DNA of 64,000 bases from Balanoglossus misakiensis (taxonomy: Eukaryota > Hemichordata): assembly GCA_040954595.2 (NCBI GenBank), contig CM082595.2, forward strand, positions 8,556,001 through 8,620,000, in the 5' to 3' direction. Below are positions 43,098 through 53,859 of the stretch, in pieces. Numbering within the stretch: the stretch's first letter is position 1; each line of letters starts with the position of its first letter. Both the position numbers and the translations under genes were made by a program. The notes under the pieces are model-generated. The model searched no databases, was not told the DNA's origin, and saw only the letters and a list, made by a program, of their open reading frames with translations.

Positions 43098-43421
43098 GCT
43101 TCCAAAACGAACATTTAGAGTCATGCATGCCACTGGCCCAATAAAACCTGATAGCCCTTGCTGGGAACTGTGATGTAACTAGCATCCCCCTCGAAGTCAC
43201 GCACATAAACTGATCAATGGTGATTGTGTGTAAAGATACAGTGAAGGCAAGGCTAATTTAAAGTCAAAATGGTACTCATCCTTAACAACACATGTATCCT
43301 TTGACCAATCAATGGAAAAAAAAGTCTGTGATTGACTTCAAAGTGATATTAATTACATCACAATTCCCAGCAAGGGGTATCGTGCTTTATTGGGGCAGTG
43401 GCATGCATAGTTTTTGGAAGC
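43098..43421. mobile_element. 324-bp MITE with ~75-bp TIR
   Basis: The left arm starts GCTTCCAAAACG and runs through ATGCATGCCACTGGCCCAAT to TGCTGGGAACTGTGATGTAA. The right arm is its reverse complement (TTACATCACAATTCCCAGCA ... GGCAGTGGCATGCATAG ... TTTTTGGAAGC). Small indels distinguish the arms. There is no coding capacity. Confidence 0.7.
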
Positions 43422-44703
43422 AAAGCTGACAAAATACAGCTATATACTAGACTAATATTTCATTAATGCCTGATCATTAAACTGAAGAACGTATCTCTAA
43501 AATTGCTCTCTATTTCTCCCTCAGGGAAAAGAGCAATAGACAAAACTTTGAGTGACAGATCTTCCAGTTGTGTACTTATCATTTGTATTACCCAATCACA
43601 GACTTTGTGTTATTGGTCATTTATCTGTCCAATTTTAATACTCTTGTGTTCAGTGGAGCATTACACCAAAAAAGTCACACTATGACAGTGACAATAAAAC
43701 ACTTGCAAAAACATGGATTGCTCAGGTCAGCCTATCTGGTTACAGATTACCTGTGAACCAACTAATCCAGCTATAATGAATGTGTTTCATTATATACAGA
43801 GAATTGTAGGTTGTTTGAGACGTGTTAATATCACACTCTAGCATGGGGCAATGTTCACACGTTTATATTTATCATGTGAAAGCCACAAAGTCACCAGCTC
43901 TTGATGTTCATTTTTTTTGAATAATTTGTTATGATCTGATTGCTGAAAATTGAATTGAAGCTGAACCTACAGCATATGTGTGGACATAACATGTTTATAC
44001 TTCCATGTAGTAATTTGTGTTACAGCCAAACAATTAAATAACACCATTATAACAAAATTAACGAAACTCACCCCAGGGCTATCACTAATTTGAAGGGATG
44101 CTGATCCAGAGTTAATGGTTCATTGGGGAGTCTAACAGTGTTTTGAAATGTCACATTGTAATTTGAAAGTTAGGCTTGGGTAGTGACAATGTTATTACAT
44201 TGTTGTGTACAAAATTTGAATGGAGCTCTATGAAAAGAGAAAAGTGGTGTGTGGAAAAAATCAGTCTCTGTGCTAATATCAAGTGCCTTCATTCGACTCT
44301 CAAGGAAAGTTTGGTAAAACAATGAACTTTTTGTGTGTCAGCATTATTGGGAAAGATTAAGCCCACACATGTATTCAATTTAGATAAAAATGGAAAATTA
44401 CCATCAGCCTTTTTTCTTAGCACTCTCACCTTTCACCCAATTCCCTGTGTAGACATCCAACTTTCCAGCAGGAAACAATGGATTTGGACCAAACCATTCG
44501 TTCACTTGAATATATATGTAATATCTGTATGTATGTAACACCTGTATTCTTTGCAGTCATCATTTAATCATTTATGCATGAGAACACCTTTCTAGTAATG
44601 ATAGAACTTACAGTCTATTTGATGATCTCAATTATATGCAAACCACCAGGATGTTTCATTTGACTAATGAACTCAAGGTAATGCGCCACCATAGTGTAGA
44701 TTG
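43422..44703. other. unannotated stretch
   Basis: AT-rich, with only short unsupported frames on either strand. Confidence 0.4.
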
Positions 44704-44707
44704 CTGA

Positions 44708-44744
44708 TATAAAAGGACACCATGCATATACTTAGTCAGTTCAC
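44708..44744 (+). promoter_or_regulatory. candidate core promoter (TATA box plus initiator)
   Basis: TATAAAAGG at 44708-44716 and an initiator-like TCAGTTC with its A at 44738, 30 bases after the first T of the TATA box, which is the canonical spacing. Downstream is a candidate first exon (44738-44801) ending TTCAATTTCAG before a donor GTTAGT, with ATG codons from 44768. No gene product could be followed. Confidence 0.35.
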
Positions 44745-45055
44745 CTCTGTATCCAGACCGGCCACATGTATGAACTGAAGATGTCTATGTTCAATTTCAG
44801 GTTAGTTTTCCTTGTACTTTACCTGTAGCTTGAAGCATTTTTATATAGGTGCATTCTACTGGCTCATTTTAGCACAAGTAATTGGTGTCTGAACTTGCGT
44901 CAAGTCTTCAATTGTACTTCTGTATTTTTCACTTGCATGAATTTTTGTGTATTCTGCTGTAGGTGAACTCCCATACATGTGCGTAATTTAGCAGTTCACC
45001 TGTGTAGCCAGACCGGCCACACATATGAACTGATGATGTCCCTGTTCAATTTCAG
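44737..45055. repeat. direct repeat of the candidate first exon
   Basis: 44737-44801 (AGTTCACCTCTGTATCCAGA; CCGGCCACATGTATGAACTG) recurs at 44991-45055 with few changes. The second copy lacks the TATA box and has lost the donor (TTTCAGTTAAG). Confidence 0.6.
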
Positions 45056-46309
45056 TTAAGAAATGTTATAGGCCTATGTCTTGTGAAACCTTTAAACCAT
45101 GTTGGTGTGTTTTGTGGTGAACGGCGACACCCGTGACAAGTATGTTAGAATCAAACTATTAGATGCATGTGAAGAAATATAGTCTGTTATAAGGAAGTGA
45201 CTGGAGTGAAGGAGACCTCGTACGACGAAAAGTACTTTAATAGACTCGAAATGCACTCAAATTACAATCGAGATATAATGCATTTATATATGCTTAAAAA
45301 GGTAAATTAATGAATGGTGTCAACAAAATAAACGTTCATGATACATTTAGATCATTTTCTCGTCCAGCTAGGGGGTTCAACGTCAAAAGGAAAGTTCACT
45401 ATTCAAATGCAAATAAAGTCATTAAAGAGTCCTAATCTCTTCTATCCAGTGACCATAGTAGCCAAACAATTAAAATCACATGTTTTTAATATCAATATTC
45501 ACATACATTGCTTTTTACTTTTCTTGAATTTCCTAACATTTTTTATTTTAACAAAAACAAGAGCCTTTCATGACCACTTATTGACTTTCGAAAATATTTC
45601 ATGTAATCAGCCATTCATTTTATGTGTGTGTGAAGAATGACCCTCTGAGGCTGTTGAATCATGTATAGTGCTGAAGGGGAGGGGGGACACCATTCCTCAA
45701 TTTTGTTGATTTTGCATAAGATGCTAAGTTGGTATTTTCCACACATTGCTTTTTGTACTGAGAATTACTCAGTTCTTAAGAAGAGCTTTTGACTAACATT
45801 TCATTGTATTTACAAGACTGCCAGAGTATGTAAATAGTATATGCAGCATTAGGAAGGAATATCTTTGATATTTTTATTCCAACAATTTTCCTATCATGAT
45901 AAATAAGTAGACAGATATATCATGTTAGGATTTTTGCATACTTAAAATAAATATTCTGATAAAATGAGTGCTTTTGTCTGTCTCTTTGATTTCAGGTGAG
46001 GATCAGTATTTGTTGTTGCTTTTCCTGCACAGATTCCAATCAGAAGGCAATTGTGATTACCAGTATGTTCTGTCTGATTGAAGTTTGAGTTTTCTTAGGA
46101 CCTGAATATCGCTCTAACAAATGGTTTGCTTTCAGATGTGGAGTTAAGCGCTGGTGATAGTTTTGGCTATTCTGTTCTCTTACTTTGGCTGTTCTGTTCT
46201 CTGTTTTTGAGTGATTGGTCGATTTCTCTAAAAAAAATTCAGTATAATTATAAAGCTTCCTATAGGTGATCTTTGTTTTTTTTTCAAATTGTTGCTAAGT
46301 TTGCGTATT
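45056..46309. other. unannotated stretch
   Basis: AT-rich; no exon, repeat family or regulatory element was recognised. Confidence 0.4.
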
Positions 46310-46640
46310 TGTAATTATGGGCCAAATTTTGCAATTTTTGGTCAAAATTCGTTTTCTCGGAAATCGCTTGTCAGATTGCTTTGAAAATTGGTAGGCATGT
46401 TTTCAGGGTTAAGCAATTGTGAGTTGTGTTAAATTTTTGCTGAAATGTGCATATTTATGTTCTTGAGGTAGGGCCTAACTGTTGCAATTTTTCGTCAGAA
46501 GTTTTTGTCCTTGAAACCACTTGTTAGATTGCTTTGAACTTCGGTAAGCATGTTCCTTATACTGATTGATGTAAGATATTGTACAATTATGGTGATGTTT
46601 GAATATTTGAGTTTGGCAGTTTTGGGACAGTTTTTTGAAA
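46310..46640. repeat. diverged ~120-150-bp tandem repeat, cluster 1
   Basis: Units share the pattern of a CAATTTTT(G/C)GTCA stretch, then CGCTTGTCAGATTGCTTTGA and GGTAGGCATGTT. Related units occur at 49840-50190. Confidence 0.55.
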
Positions 46641-49600
46641 TTAGGTCATATCAGCTCGTGTGGTATTAGGTCAATAACAACAAATTAAGTCCAAACGTTG
46701 GCCACGCTTCCTACTTTAATATAGCACAAGTATGAAAAAACGACCAGTTTGTGTTACGTTACCTGCTTTCATTGAGAGCAGCGCCCGCAAGTGAGTTTTT
46801 TAGAAAATTTGATCAAATTCATGATGAATCGAATTGAATCGACGTTTATTCCAGCTGGGAGCACTTTATAGACTACAAAGTTGTTTTGTTAGATGGGTAA
46901 AATTTAAGACCACTCGACCAATGCAGAGGGAAGTTGTCAAAATCGACGAAACAAAGCGAGAAAATGGCAATTTGCGCTGTCGACATATTTCTTCTCCTGC
47001 CTCGAATTATCAATCCCATGGAACCCCCCCCCCCCCCCGGCGCGCCCGAAAAAAATATATATCAATCAGGGATCATCATAAAACTCGACTATGAATCGGA
47101 CATGAAATCAAACTCGACGATGGAAAAGCAGCCGATTCCGAGATAAACGCATCCCGATAGGATGAGAACTCCGCCATGTGACTTCATCTAATTTCTCTGC
47201 AAACATGGAGGGGTTGTACGTTGGTAATGTGTTTACAAAGCAAAGTTAAGACATAAGTCCGAACATGACCGTGGTCCGAAGCTTGGACACTCTTATCAAA
47301 CAGAGCAGTATAGTGTGTGGAGACATCGCCCGTAAGACACACCACCGGCCCTGCCACACTGAGCTGCAATATGCTCTTGGCTCGTAGCCGTCCCAGTCGG
47401 TAACAAGTCGTTACGGCACTTATTCTTATCGGTTCGGCCTGTAATGTACGCGACCCCGGCCGTTTCGTCCTAGCTGCAAACCGATTCTTCAATTTGCAGT
47501 TCAGTAAAGTTGGCGAACGGGATAGTCTGTTAACGGAAAACGCAGGCCTATACACAGTGCTGGCGAACGGGACAAAAGGCCACAATAAAAGCGAGCGTGT
47601 TGTCAGATCAGTGGGACTATCATAACACGAATACATAACATGTGGAAGGGCTAGGCCTAATTTTCTCCTGAGAAAGTTCAATTCGTGTTCTGTCGATGTG
47701 AAATTGTGTTTATTTAATGCTTTTTGTAATAACATTTATGACTTTCATTTATGGTGCGATTATAATATCCGGAATATCATCGTATGTCACAACAATGCAC
47801 TTCGAAGACTTCTTGGTCACCCGGACACGAAAGTGCCTCTAAAATATTTGTTCTAAACGCCGTAAACTGCTTCTCCGTCATGAGAAGAAAAGTCGCTTTC
47901 AATTTTTCTGTTCGTCTCTGTACTAGTCCCAATGTTTTGATCAATCGTCTTGTCTCATGAGATATGCGCTTTTATGGACTACATACCCACTGGATTGACA
48001 TTTTACATTGATTCTTAAAACTATTATATTTTTTACATTTATTTTATTTATTACTTTTCTAGTGTTTTTGTCAGTTTTTGTAACCTATTTCTATGGACGG
48101 TTGTGTCTGAAATAAAGATAAATAATAATCATAATAATAATAATAAAATAATAATTACGATCCCGAGATTACGATAAGCATAGGGACATTATAACGAGCC
48201 AACGTGAAACTGACATGGAAACGATCGACAGTACGGTAGAGCACAGTGACTGCTGGTAGAGCGAGCGTGTTGCTGTGCGGGAGGCATTTACCATGTTTGT
48301 TTACAACACACACCGACATGACCTGTGGCCGCAGTTGCAGCCTCCTAAGCGACCTAACCCAAGCAGTTTACGATCTCGGGTATCGTGGTCTGACTGACCA
48401 AAATGACACAGAAAGAGAAACACATTAGGAAGTATTATAGCTCTGTTTCCTCGAAGTCGAATAAGTGTTCACAACACAAGGCACATCAAACCCGTTGCTC
48501 AGACATCGGAAGTTTGCAGTTCGCTTGCCTGGTTTGAAATGCGTGGCTGTGGTAGAAATTACACACTGTGCCCCCCCCCCCCCCCCGATTTTATTGTGTA
48601 GACAATGAGGCACTCACACTCAAAAAGCAAATGAGATATTCTTTCGAATGCGAGCATGTTCCAGAGCGTTCTAAAGAAATAAAATATGCAGCTGTAGCAT
48701 GTATGCATATTCATTAGTGTGTCGTAATGCTAACTTTGGTCTGTGATTGGGTAACACGTTCTACTCACCATAACAACAGGTGATCATTGATCCGTTTCCG
48801 GTGTGCGACGCCGGGTGTCGACCACTTTCCTTCTACTTGCCGCGGGATCAAGACGTCTTTTCGGTAGGCTCATAATCGAATCATTGCTTCTAGTACAATA
48901 GCCTATTTAGCTATGTTACCGTCACTCGATTGTTTTGTCTGGTATTGGGTGACTTGCAGCTATCCGTACAACACCTTGTAGTTGAACAGAAGTAGGTTTA
49001 ATTCCAGAAACAATTCCGAGCTACGGACGTGCAGCTAGCCTGTCGGCTATTCTGGGTATGGCTGCGCTGGCTCCCGAATCAGGAGACCAGGAAGTCATAA
49101 TCGAGAAAGTCTAGTCATATTTATAGGGTTATATTTTGTGAGAATTTTATTGCTAGGCCTCTTGCCTAAGCGCACGTAGGGCCAGTTTGTGAGATTGAAA
49201 AGGATGGCAGCGCTGCAGGATGTTTAGTGTCAAAATAGTCGACCATACTGTCGAACGGTTGTGGCAAAATGGCACGTCACTGTGGCGACATAAGGTACGG
49301 GTAGAACGTTTTTCTCTGGAAAGTCTCTTTGCTGGTGGACGGAACGATAGTTCCATACGTATAGTCTTTGTTTAGCGGAAGGTCAGGAAACCACGGTATT
49401 TTTCCATACATAATTCCATACGTTCTTTGAGGTTTTTATATGAGTCACTTCAGTGTTTGCAGGTGTTTTTTTTTTAATTTTACGGTTTAAACGTGGTTGG
49501 TGTATTTTCGCTTTTCTGGTGAGATTTCCACCTCTCCGTTGGCATACTTAAAAAATTATCCTAATTTTTATTGGGAAAACCGATAAAACCAAAACCACAA

Positions 49601-49839
49601 CTAAAGAAAATGTCTTAAACATTTTAACTTAGGCATTGTAATCTGTTTGGTGATAACCCTTTTAGCTTTGAGAGATAACCGATTTGATGTTTTAGTATAA
49701 GCCAATTTTTTGACCAGGGCGACAAGGATTTTTTCTCCTAGAGTCGTGTTGCTTGGAAGCATACTTTTGTATGTGTGGTCCCAGTTGATGAAAACCTGGT
49801 TGATGAAAAATGTGCATATTTATAATTTTGTAGCAATTT
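46641..49839. other. CpG-richer stretch without a recognised gene
   Basis: More CpG than the surroundings (notably 47180-47760 and 48170-48900). Homopolymer C runs lie at 47024-47038 and 48571-48586, and an AATAATAATA-type microsatellite at about 48118-48152. The longest frame (minus 47735-47184, 183 codons) has no recognisable domain and a composition typical of chance reading. It could include an unmethylated promoter or be inserted DNA separating two repeat clusters. Confidence 0.35.
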
Positions 49840-50190
49840 TTGCCATTTTTGGTCAAAAATTGTTTCCTCTAAAACCGCTTGTGAGATTGCTTTCAAATTT
49901 GGTAGGCTTGTTCCTTGGGGATAATTAAATGAGATGTTTAAAAATATACTTGAAATTTACATATTTGCGTTTTGTGTGTGAAAGTTGTGGAATTTTTCAT
50001 CAAAACTTATTTTCTTTCAAACTGCATGTCAGATCGCCTTGAGCTTTGGTAGGCATGTTCCCTGAAGCGATTGAAGTAAGATATTATACAATTTTGGAGA
50101 AAATACTGATTTTTCTGAAACTGCATATGGGATTGCTTTGAAATTTGATAGGAATATTCCAATGGGTAACCCAAGTTTTGTCTGATTGTG
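49840..50190. repeat. diverged ~120-150-bp tandem repeat, cluster 2
   Basis: Units with CGCTTGTGAGATTGCTTTCA and GGTAGGCTTGTTCC-like sequence, three or so copies, related to the cluster at 46310-46640. Confidence 0.55.
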
Positions 50191-50966
50191 TTGATTACCC
50201 TATACTGAGACTCACTAAGTACACTATATGTTTATATTACTAGGGAGTTCAGAATCCAATATGGCCACCATTCAAAGCGGGACATGCTGTATAATCTGAT
50301 TGATTTCTAAACTTGTCATATTTTAATTTCTCGGTCTTGCAAATAAAAATAAAATGCCAAAAACTGAGTAACTTTCGTTTCTTCCCGCTTGTTAACGTCA
50401 TATGTTGGTGTTGTCCATTACAACGATTATCATCTAAGCGTCCCGAAACACTGATAAGAACTCCAATATAATTAGCCAGAGTAAACTGAGATTTTTATGC
50501 TGAAGTCGGCATATGGTCTTTTTCCTCCTACTGGGAAAGTGGCTAGAGTCAATCAGTGCATAATGGTAGCATTACATGGCACTGAATAAATGGCAGGGGT
50601 ATTTACATCTCTGTATTTTTTTCACTTAAACCATTATAAATCTCTAACAGTATATTATAATATTGTGTATGCAACTTGGAGATGCGTTTTACTTCAGAGT
50701 TGGAAGTATTTTTTAGTAAAGTCTGGGAAGTGACATGTCTTCAAAGTGATTGATGTTATCTGCTAAGAGCTGAATGCCCATGGATGTTCTTTCCTAGATT
50801 TTACATTTTCTTAGCATTTCATAGACCTGTGTATAATTATAATTTCAGTTATATATTCTAATTTGAGTTTAGGAAGGGTATGCATGGAATTAAAGTTATT
50901 ATTCTGTAATTACCCAACCAAATATGTTGTCTAACTAATGGATATTTTGATTGTCAATTTGCACAG

Positions 50967-51262
50967 GCAACATTATTGAAGTAGCATTAAGAGTAGTTGA
51001 TAATATAGCAGAGCTTCTAATTGGAAAGAAGAGCTTAGTAAATTTATCAGCTCATAATATTCCTTTAACCAATGAACTTTATATGAACTTGCACACCTGC
51101 GTTAAAGATACAGGGATTAATGTTCAGGAAACCTTACCAGCTCTAAGAAATTTATTTGAGCCAGAAATTGAATTACCAAAAAAAATCAGTAATTTCATAA
51201 AGACACAGTCAGAAAAGAAACAGAGAAAGCCAGCAAGGAAGGGAGAAAAGTGGAATACATGA
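50967..51262 (+). CDS. unidentified terminal exon, copy 1 (open)
   Basis: Acceptor TTGTCAATTTGCACAG, then 296 bases open to a TGA. It reads NIIEVALRVVDNIAELLIGK, then SLVNLSAHNIPLTNELYMN, then VKDTGINVQETLPAL, and a basic tail with KKQRKPARKGEKWNT at the end. Entry phase is 1 (two bases complete the first codon). It looks helical and soluble, with a lysine-rich C-terminus; no family is recognised. No earlier exon was found nearby, so the start of the protein is not in view. This is the only one of three copies with an intact tail, so it would be the functional one if any is. Confidence 0.5.
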
Positions 51263-52090
51263 ACGACACAGTTTGCTTAAAATACGTGTGTGTGCTGTAA
51301 AAACTGTATGGTGCAACGGCGTCAATTTTTATGATTTATAAGCAGCCAGTCTTTCCATGCATATCATACCAAAATTTAATATGAAATTCTTGTTAATGTT
51401 AATAGTCTACAAGGATAGTACAGGTAACATGTTGAAATTAAACTATCAAACTTTCTCCACTTTTGATATCCGCTCGACACAGGCAAGCAAAAGGGCCGAT
51501 CTGAGACTATGACTTGAATGATGGCAATTTTTGCTGTCCAGAGGTAACTGTATAGCATTTATTTGGTAGTAATATCAGCTTTATGATTGCTAAAAATACA
51601 TCAGAATTTAAATATTTCCACTTACTACAGTGATTGAACTGATTTTCAGCAAATTGCAGTGTATAAACAAATATTGCCATCTAATGAAATGTCAACCCAA
51701 TTAAGGCCGCCTATTTGCAATGGTAAAATGCTAGGTTTACCATATTTGAGCGCCTGGGAATTTGAATTATAATCCAGATATCAAAAACGTAAGTCACTAT
51801 CTGTATCTGCACATATATTGTAATATAATCTGAAAATTTCGTGAAAATTAGATCAAACATGATCGAGACACAGAAGATCAAACATTGCAAATTTTCATAT
51901 TTTACCATGGTGCCATGCAAAAAATAGAGAGATTTTTTTTACAAGTTTAGATGATCTCCTGTAAAACTGAAAGAAGTAATCTTCTGTGAATCTTGCATTT
52001 TTATGTTGGAACCATGCAAACCACTTTGGCCCCTGCAATGCAGCATGTTGCTTTAATTGTCTTCTTCATGGTTGCCATATTGGATTTTTT
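51263..52090. other. 3' flank of terminal exon, copy 1
   Basis: Sequence repeated after exon copies 2 and 3 (for example CAGTCTTTCCATGCATATCA and GATGATCTCCTGTAAAACTG). Possible 3' UTR; no clear polyadenylation signal was assigned. Confidence 0.4.
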
Positions 52091-52378
52091 GGAGATGCGT
52101 TTCACTTCAGAGTTTGAAGTTTTTTTAGTAAAGTCTGGGAAGTGACATGTCTTCAAAGTGACTGATGTTATCTGCTAAGAGCTGAATGCCCATGGGTGTT
52201 CTTTCCTAGATTTTACATTTTCTTAGCATTTCATAGACCTGTTTATAATTATAATTTCAGTTATATATTCTAATTTGAGTTTAGGTAGAGTATGCATGGA
52301 ATTAAAGTAATTATTCTGTAATTACCCAACCAAATATGTTGTCTAACTAATGGATATTTTGATTGTCAATTTGCACAG

Positions 52379-52676
52379 GCAACATTATTGAAGTAGCATT
52401 GAGAGTAGTGGATAATATAGCAGAGCTTCTAACTGGAAAGAAGAGCTTAGTAAATTTATCAGCTTATAATATTCCTTTAACCAATGAACTTTATATGAAC
52501 TTGCACACCTGCGTTAAAGATACAGGGATTAATGTTCAGGAAACCTTACCAGCTCTAGTACATTTATTTGAGCCAGAAGTTGAATTACCAAAAAAAAAAT
52601 TAGTAATTTCATAAAGACACAGTCAGAAAAGAAATAGACAAAGCCAGCAAGGAAGGGAGAAAAGTGGAATACATGA
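52379..52676 (+). pseudogene. unidentified terminal exon, copy 2 (frameshifted)
   Basis: Same acceptor and almost the same protein as copy 1 (NIIEVALRVVDNIAELLTGK ... LVHLFEPEVELPKK). Two extra A bases in the lysine-codon run near 52590-52600 shift the frame, and it stops at 52614. A TAG in the original frame (GAAATAGACA against GAAACAGAGA) would also stop it. The original terminator is at 52674-52676. It is a recent loss, since the rest is well conserved. Confidence 0.65.
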
Positions 52677-53232
52677 AAGACACAGTGTGCTTAAAATACA
52701 TGTGTGTGCAGTAAAAACTGTATGGTGCAACGGCGTCCATTTTCATGATTTATAGCCAGCCAGTCTTTCCATGCATATCATACCAAAATTTAATATGAAA
52801 TTCTTGTTAATGTTAATAGTCTACAAGGATAGTACAGGTAACATGTAGAAATTAAACTATCCAACTTTCTCCACTTTTGATATCCACTCGACACAGGCAA
52901 GCAAAAGGGCCGATCTGAGACTTTGACTTGAATGATGGCAATTTTTGCTGTTCAGAAGTAACTGTATAAAATGTTTTTGGTAGTAATATCAGCTTTATGA
53001 TTGCTAAAATACACAAGACTTTAAATGTTTCCACTTACTACAGTGATTGAACTGATTTTCAGCAAATTGCAGTGTATAAAAAAATATTGCCATCTAATGA
53101 AATGTCAACCCAATATGGCCGCCCATTTGCAATGGTATATTGCTAGGTTTACCATATTTGAGCGCCTAGGAATTTAAATTATAATCCAGATATCAAAAAC
53201 TTAAGTCACTATCTGTATCTGCACATATATTG

Positions 53233-53668
53233 TTTTATAATATACCTCATGCTAATACTGTGCCGTGATTCGCCAGAATCCGTCACGTGATAGGAAAATA
53301 GAATCGACTATGAACCGTTAGGGAAATAGCAGAAAAAATATAAACCGGTCACATGACAAACGTGGTCACGTCAATCAGCGTCGCGTCTGACACAATGGCC
53401 ACCGCTGAAGATGTCGTCTGCCAACCTCAAGAGAAAATTGCATGATTTTCCAAACTGTCAGCATGAGGTTTATTATAAAACACCTATAGCCTGGCCTATA
53501 TTCGGGCCATAGCAGCCGTTTTTACCCCCACGTGGCTGTGAGTTACCAGAATCATACGCTATTTCCCTCGGCCTGCGGCCTCGGGAAATAGCATATGATT
53601 CTGGTAACTCACAACCCCTCCGGTGTAATAAACAGTCGCTATGGCCCTCATGGCCAGGCAATAGGTGT
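53233..53668. mobile_element. hairpin-bearing insertion in unit copy 2
   Basis: Interrupts CACATATATTGTAATATAAT as seen in copies 1 and 3. It contains a near-perfect 30-bp inverted repeat (53538-53567 against 53583-53612; GTGAGTTACCAGAATCATAC) around TCGGCCTGCGGCCTC. It is richer in GC and CpG than the unit. No coding; target duplication unclear. Confidence 0.6.
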
Positions 53669-53859
53669 TCAATATAATCTGGAAATTTCGTGAAAATTAG
53701 ATAAAACATGATTGAGACACGGAACATCAAACATTGCAAATTTTCATATCTTACCATGGTGCCATGAAAAAATAGAGAGATTTTTTTACAAGTTTAGATG
53801 ATCTCCTGTAAAACTGAAAGAAGTAATCTTCTGTGAATCTTGCATTTTTATGTTGGAAC

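Larger units (their letters stand above)
50678..52090 (+). repeat. 1.4-kb tandem unit, copy 1
   Basis: Starts GGAGATGCGTTTTACTTCAG and contains the unidentified terminal exon at 50967-51262. It ends with a tail (GGAACCATGCAAACCACTTT ... CATGGTTGCCATATTGGATT) that is also the core of the downstream satellite. Copy 2 begins directly after, 1412 bp from the start of copy 1. Confidence 0.8.

Noticed and set aside
47184-47735. Minus-strand 183-codon gene
   Set aside because: No domain, no splice or promoter context, and composition consistent with a chance open frame in CpG-richer DNA.
47740-48155. 3' end of a LINE or SINE ending in an AATAAT tail
   Set aside because: The tail is suggestive, but no RT-related motif or second copy was found in the window, so it is not annotated as a feature.
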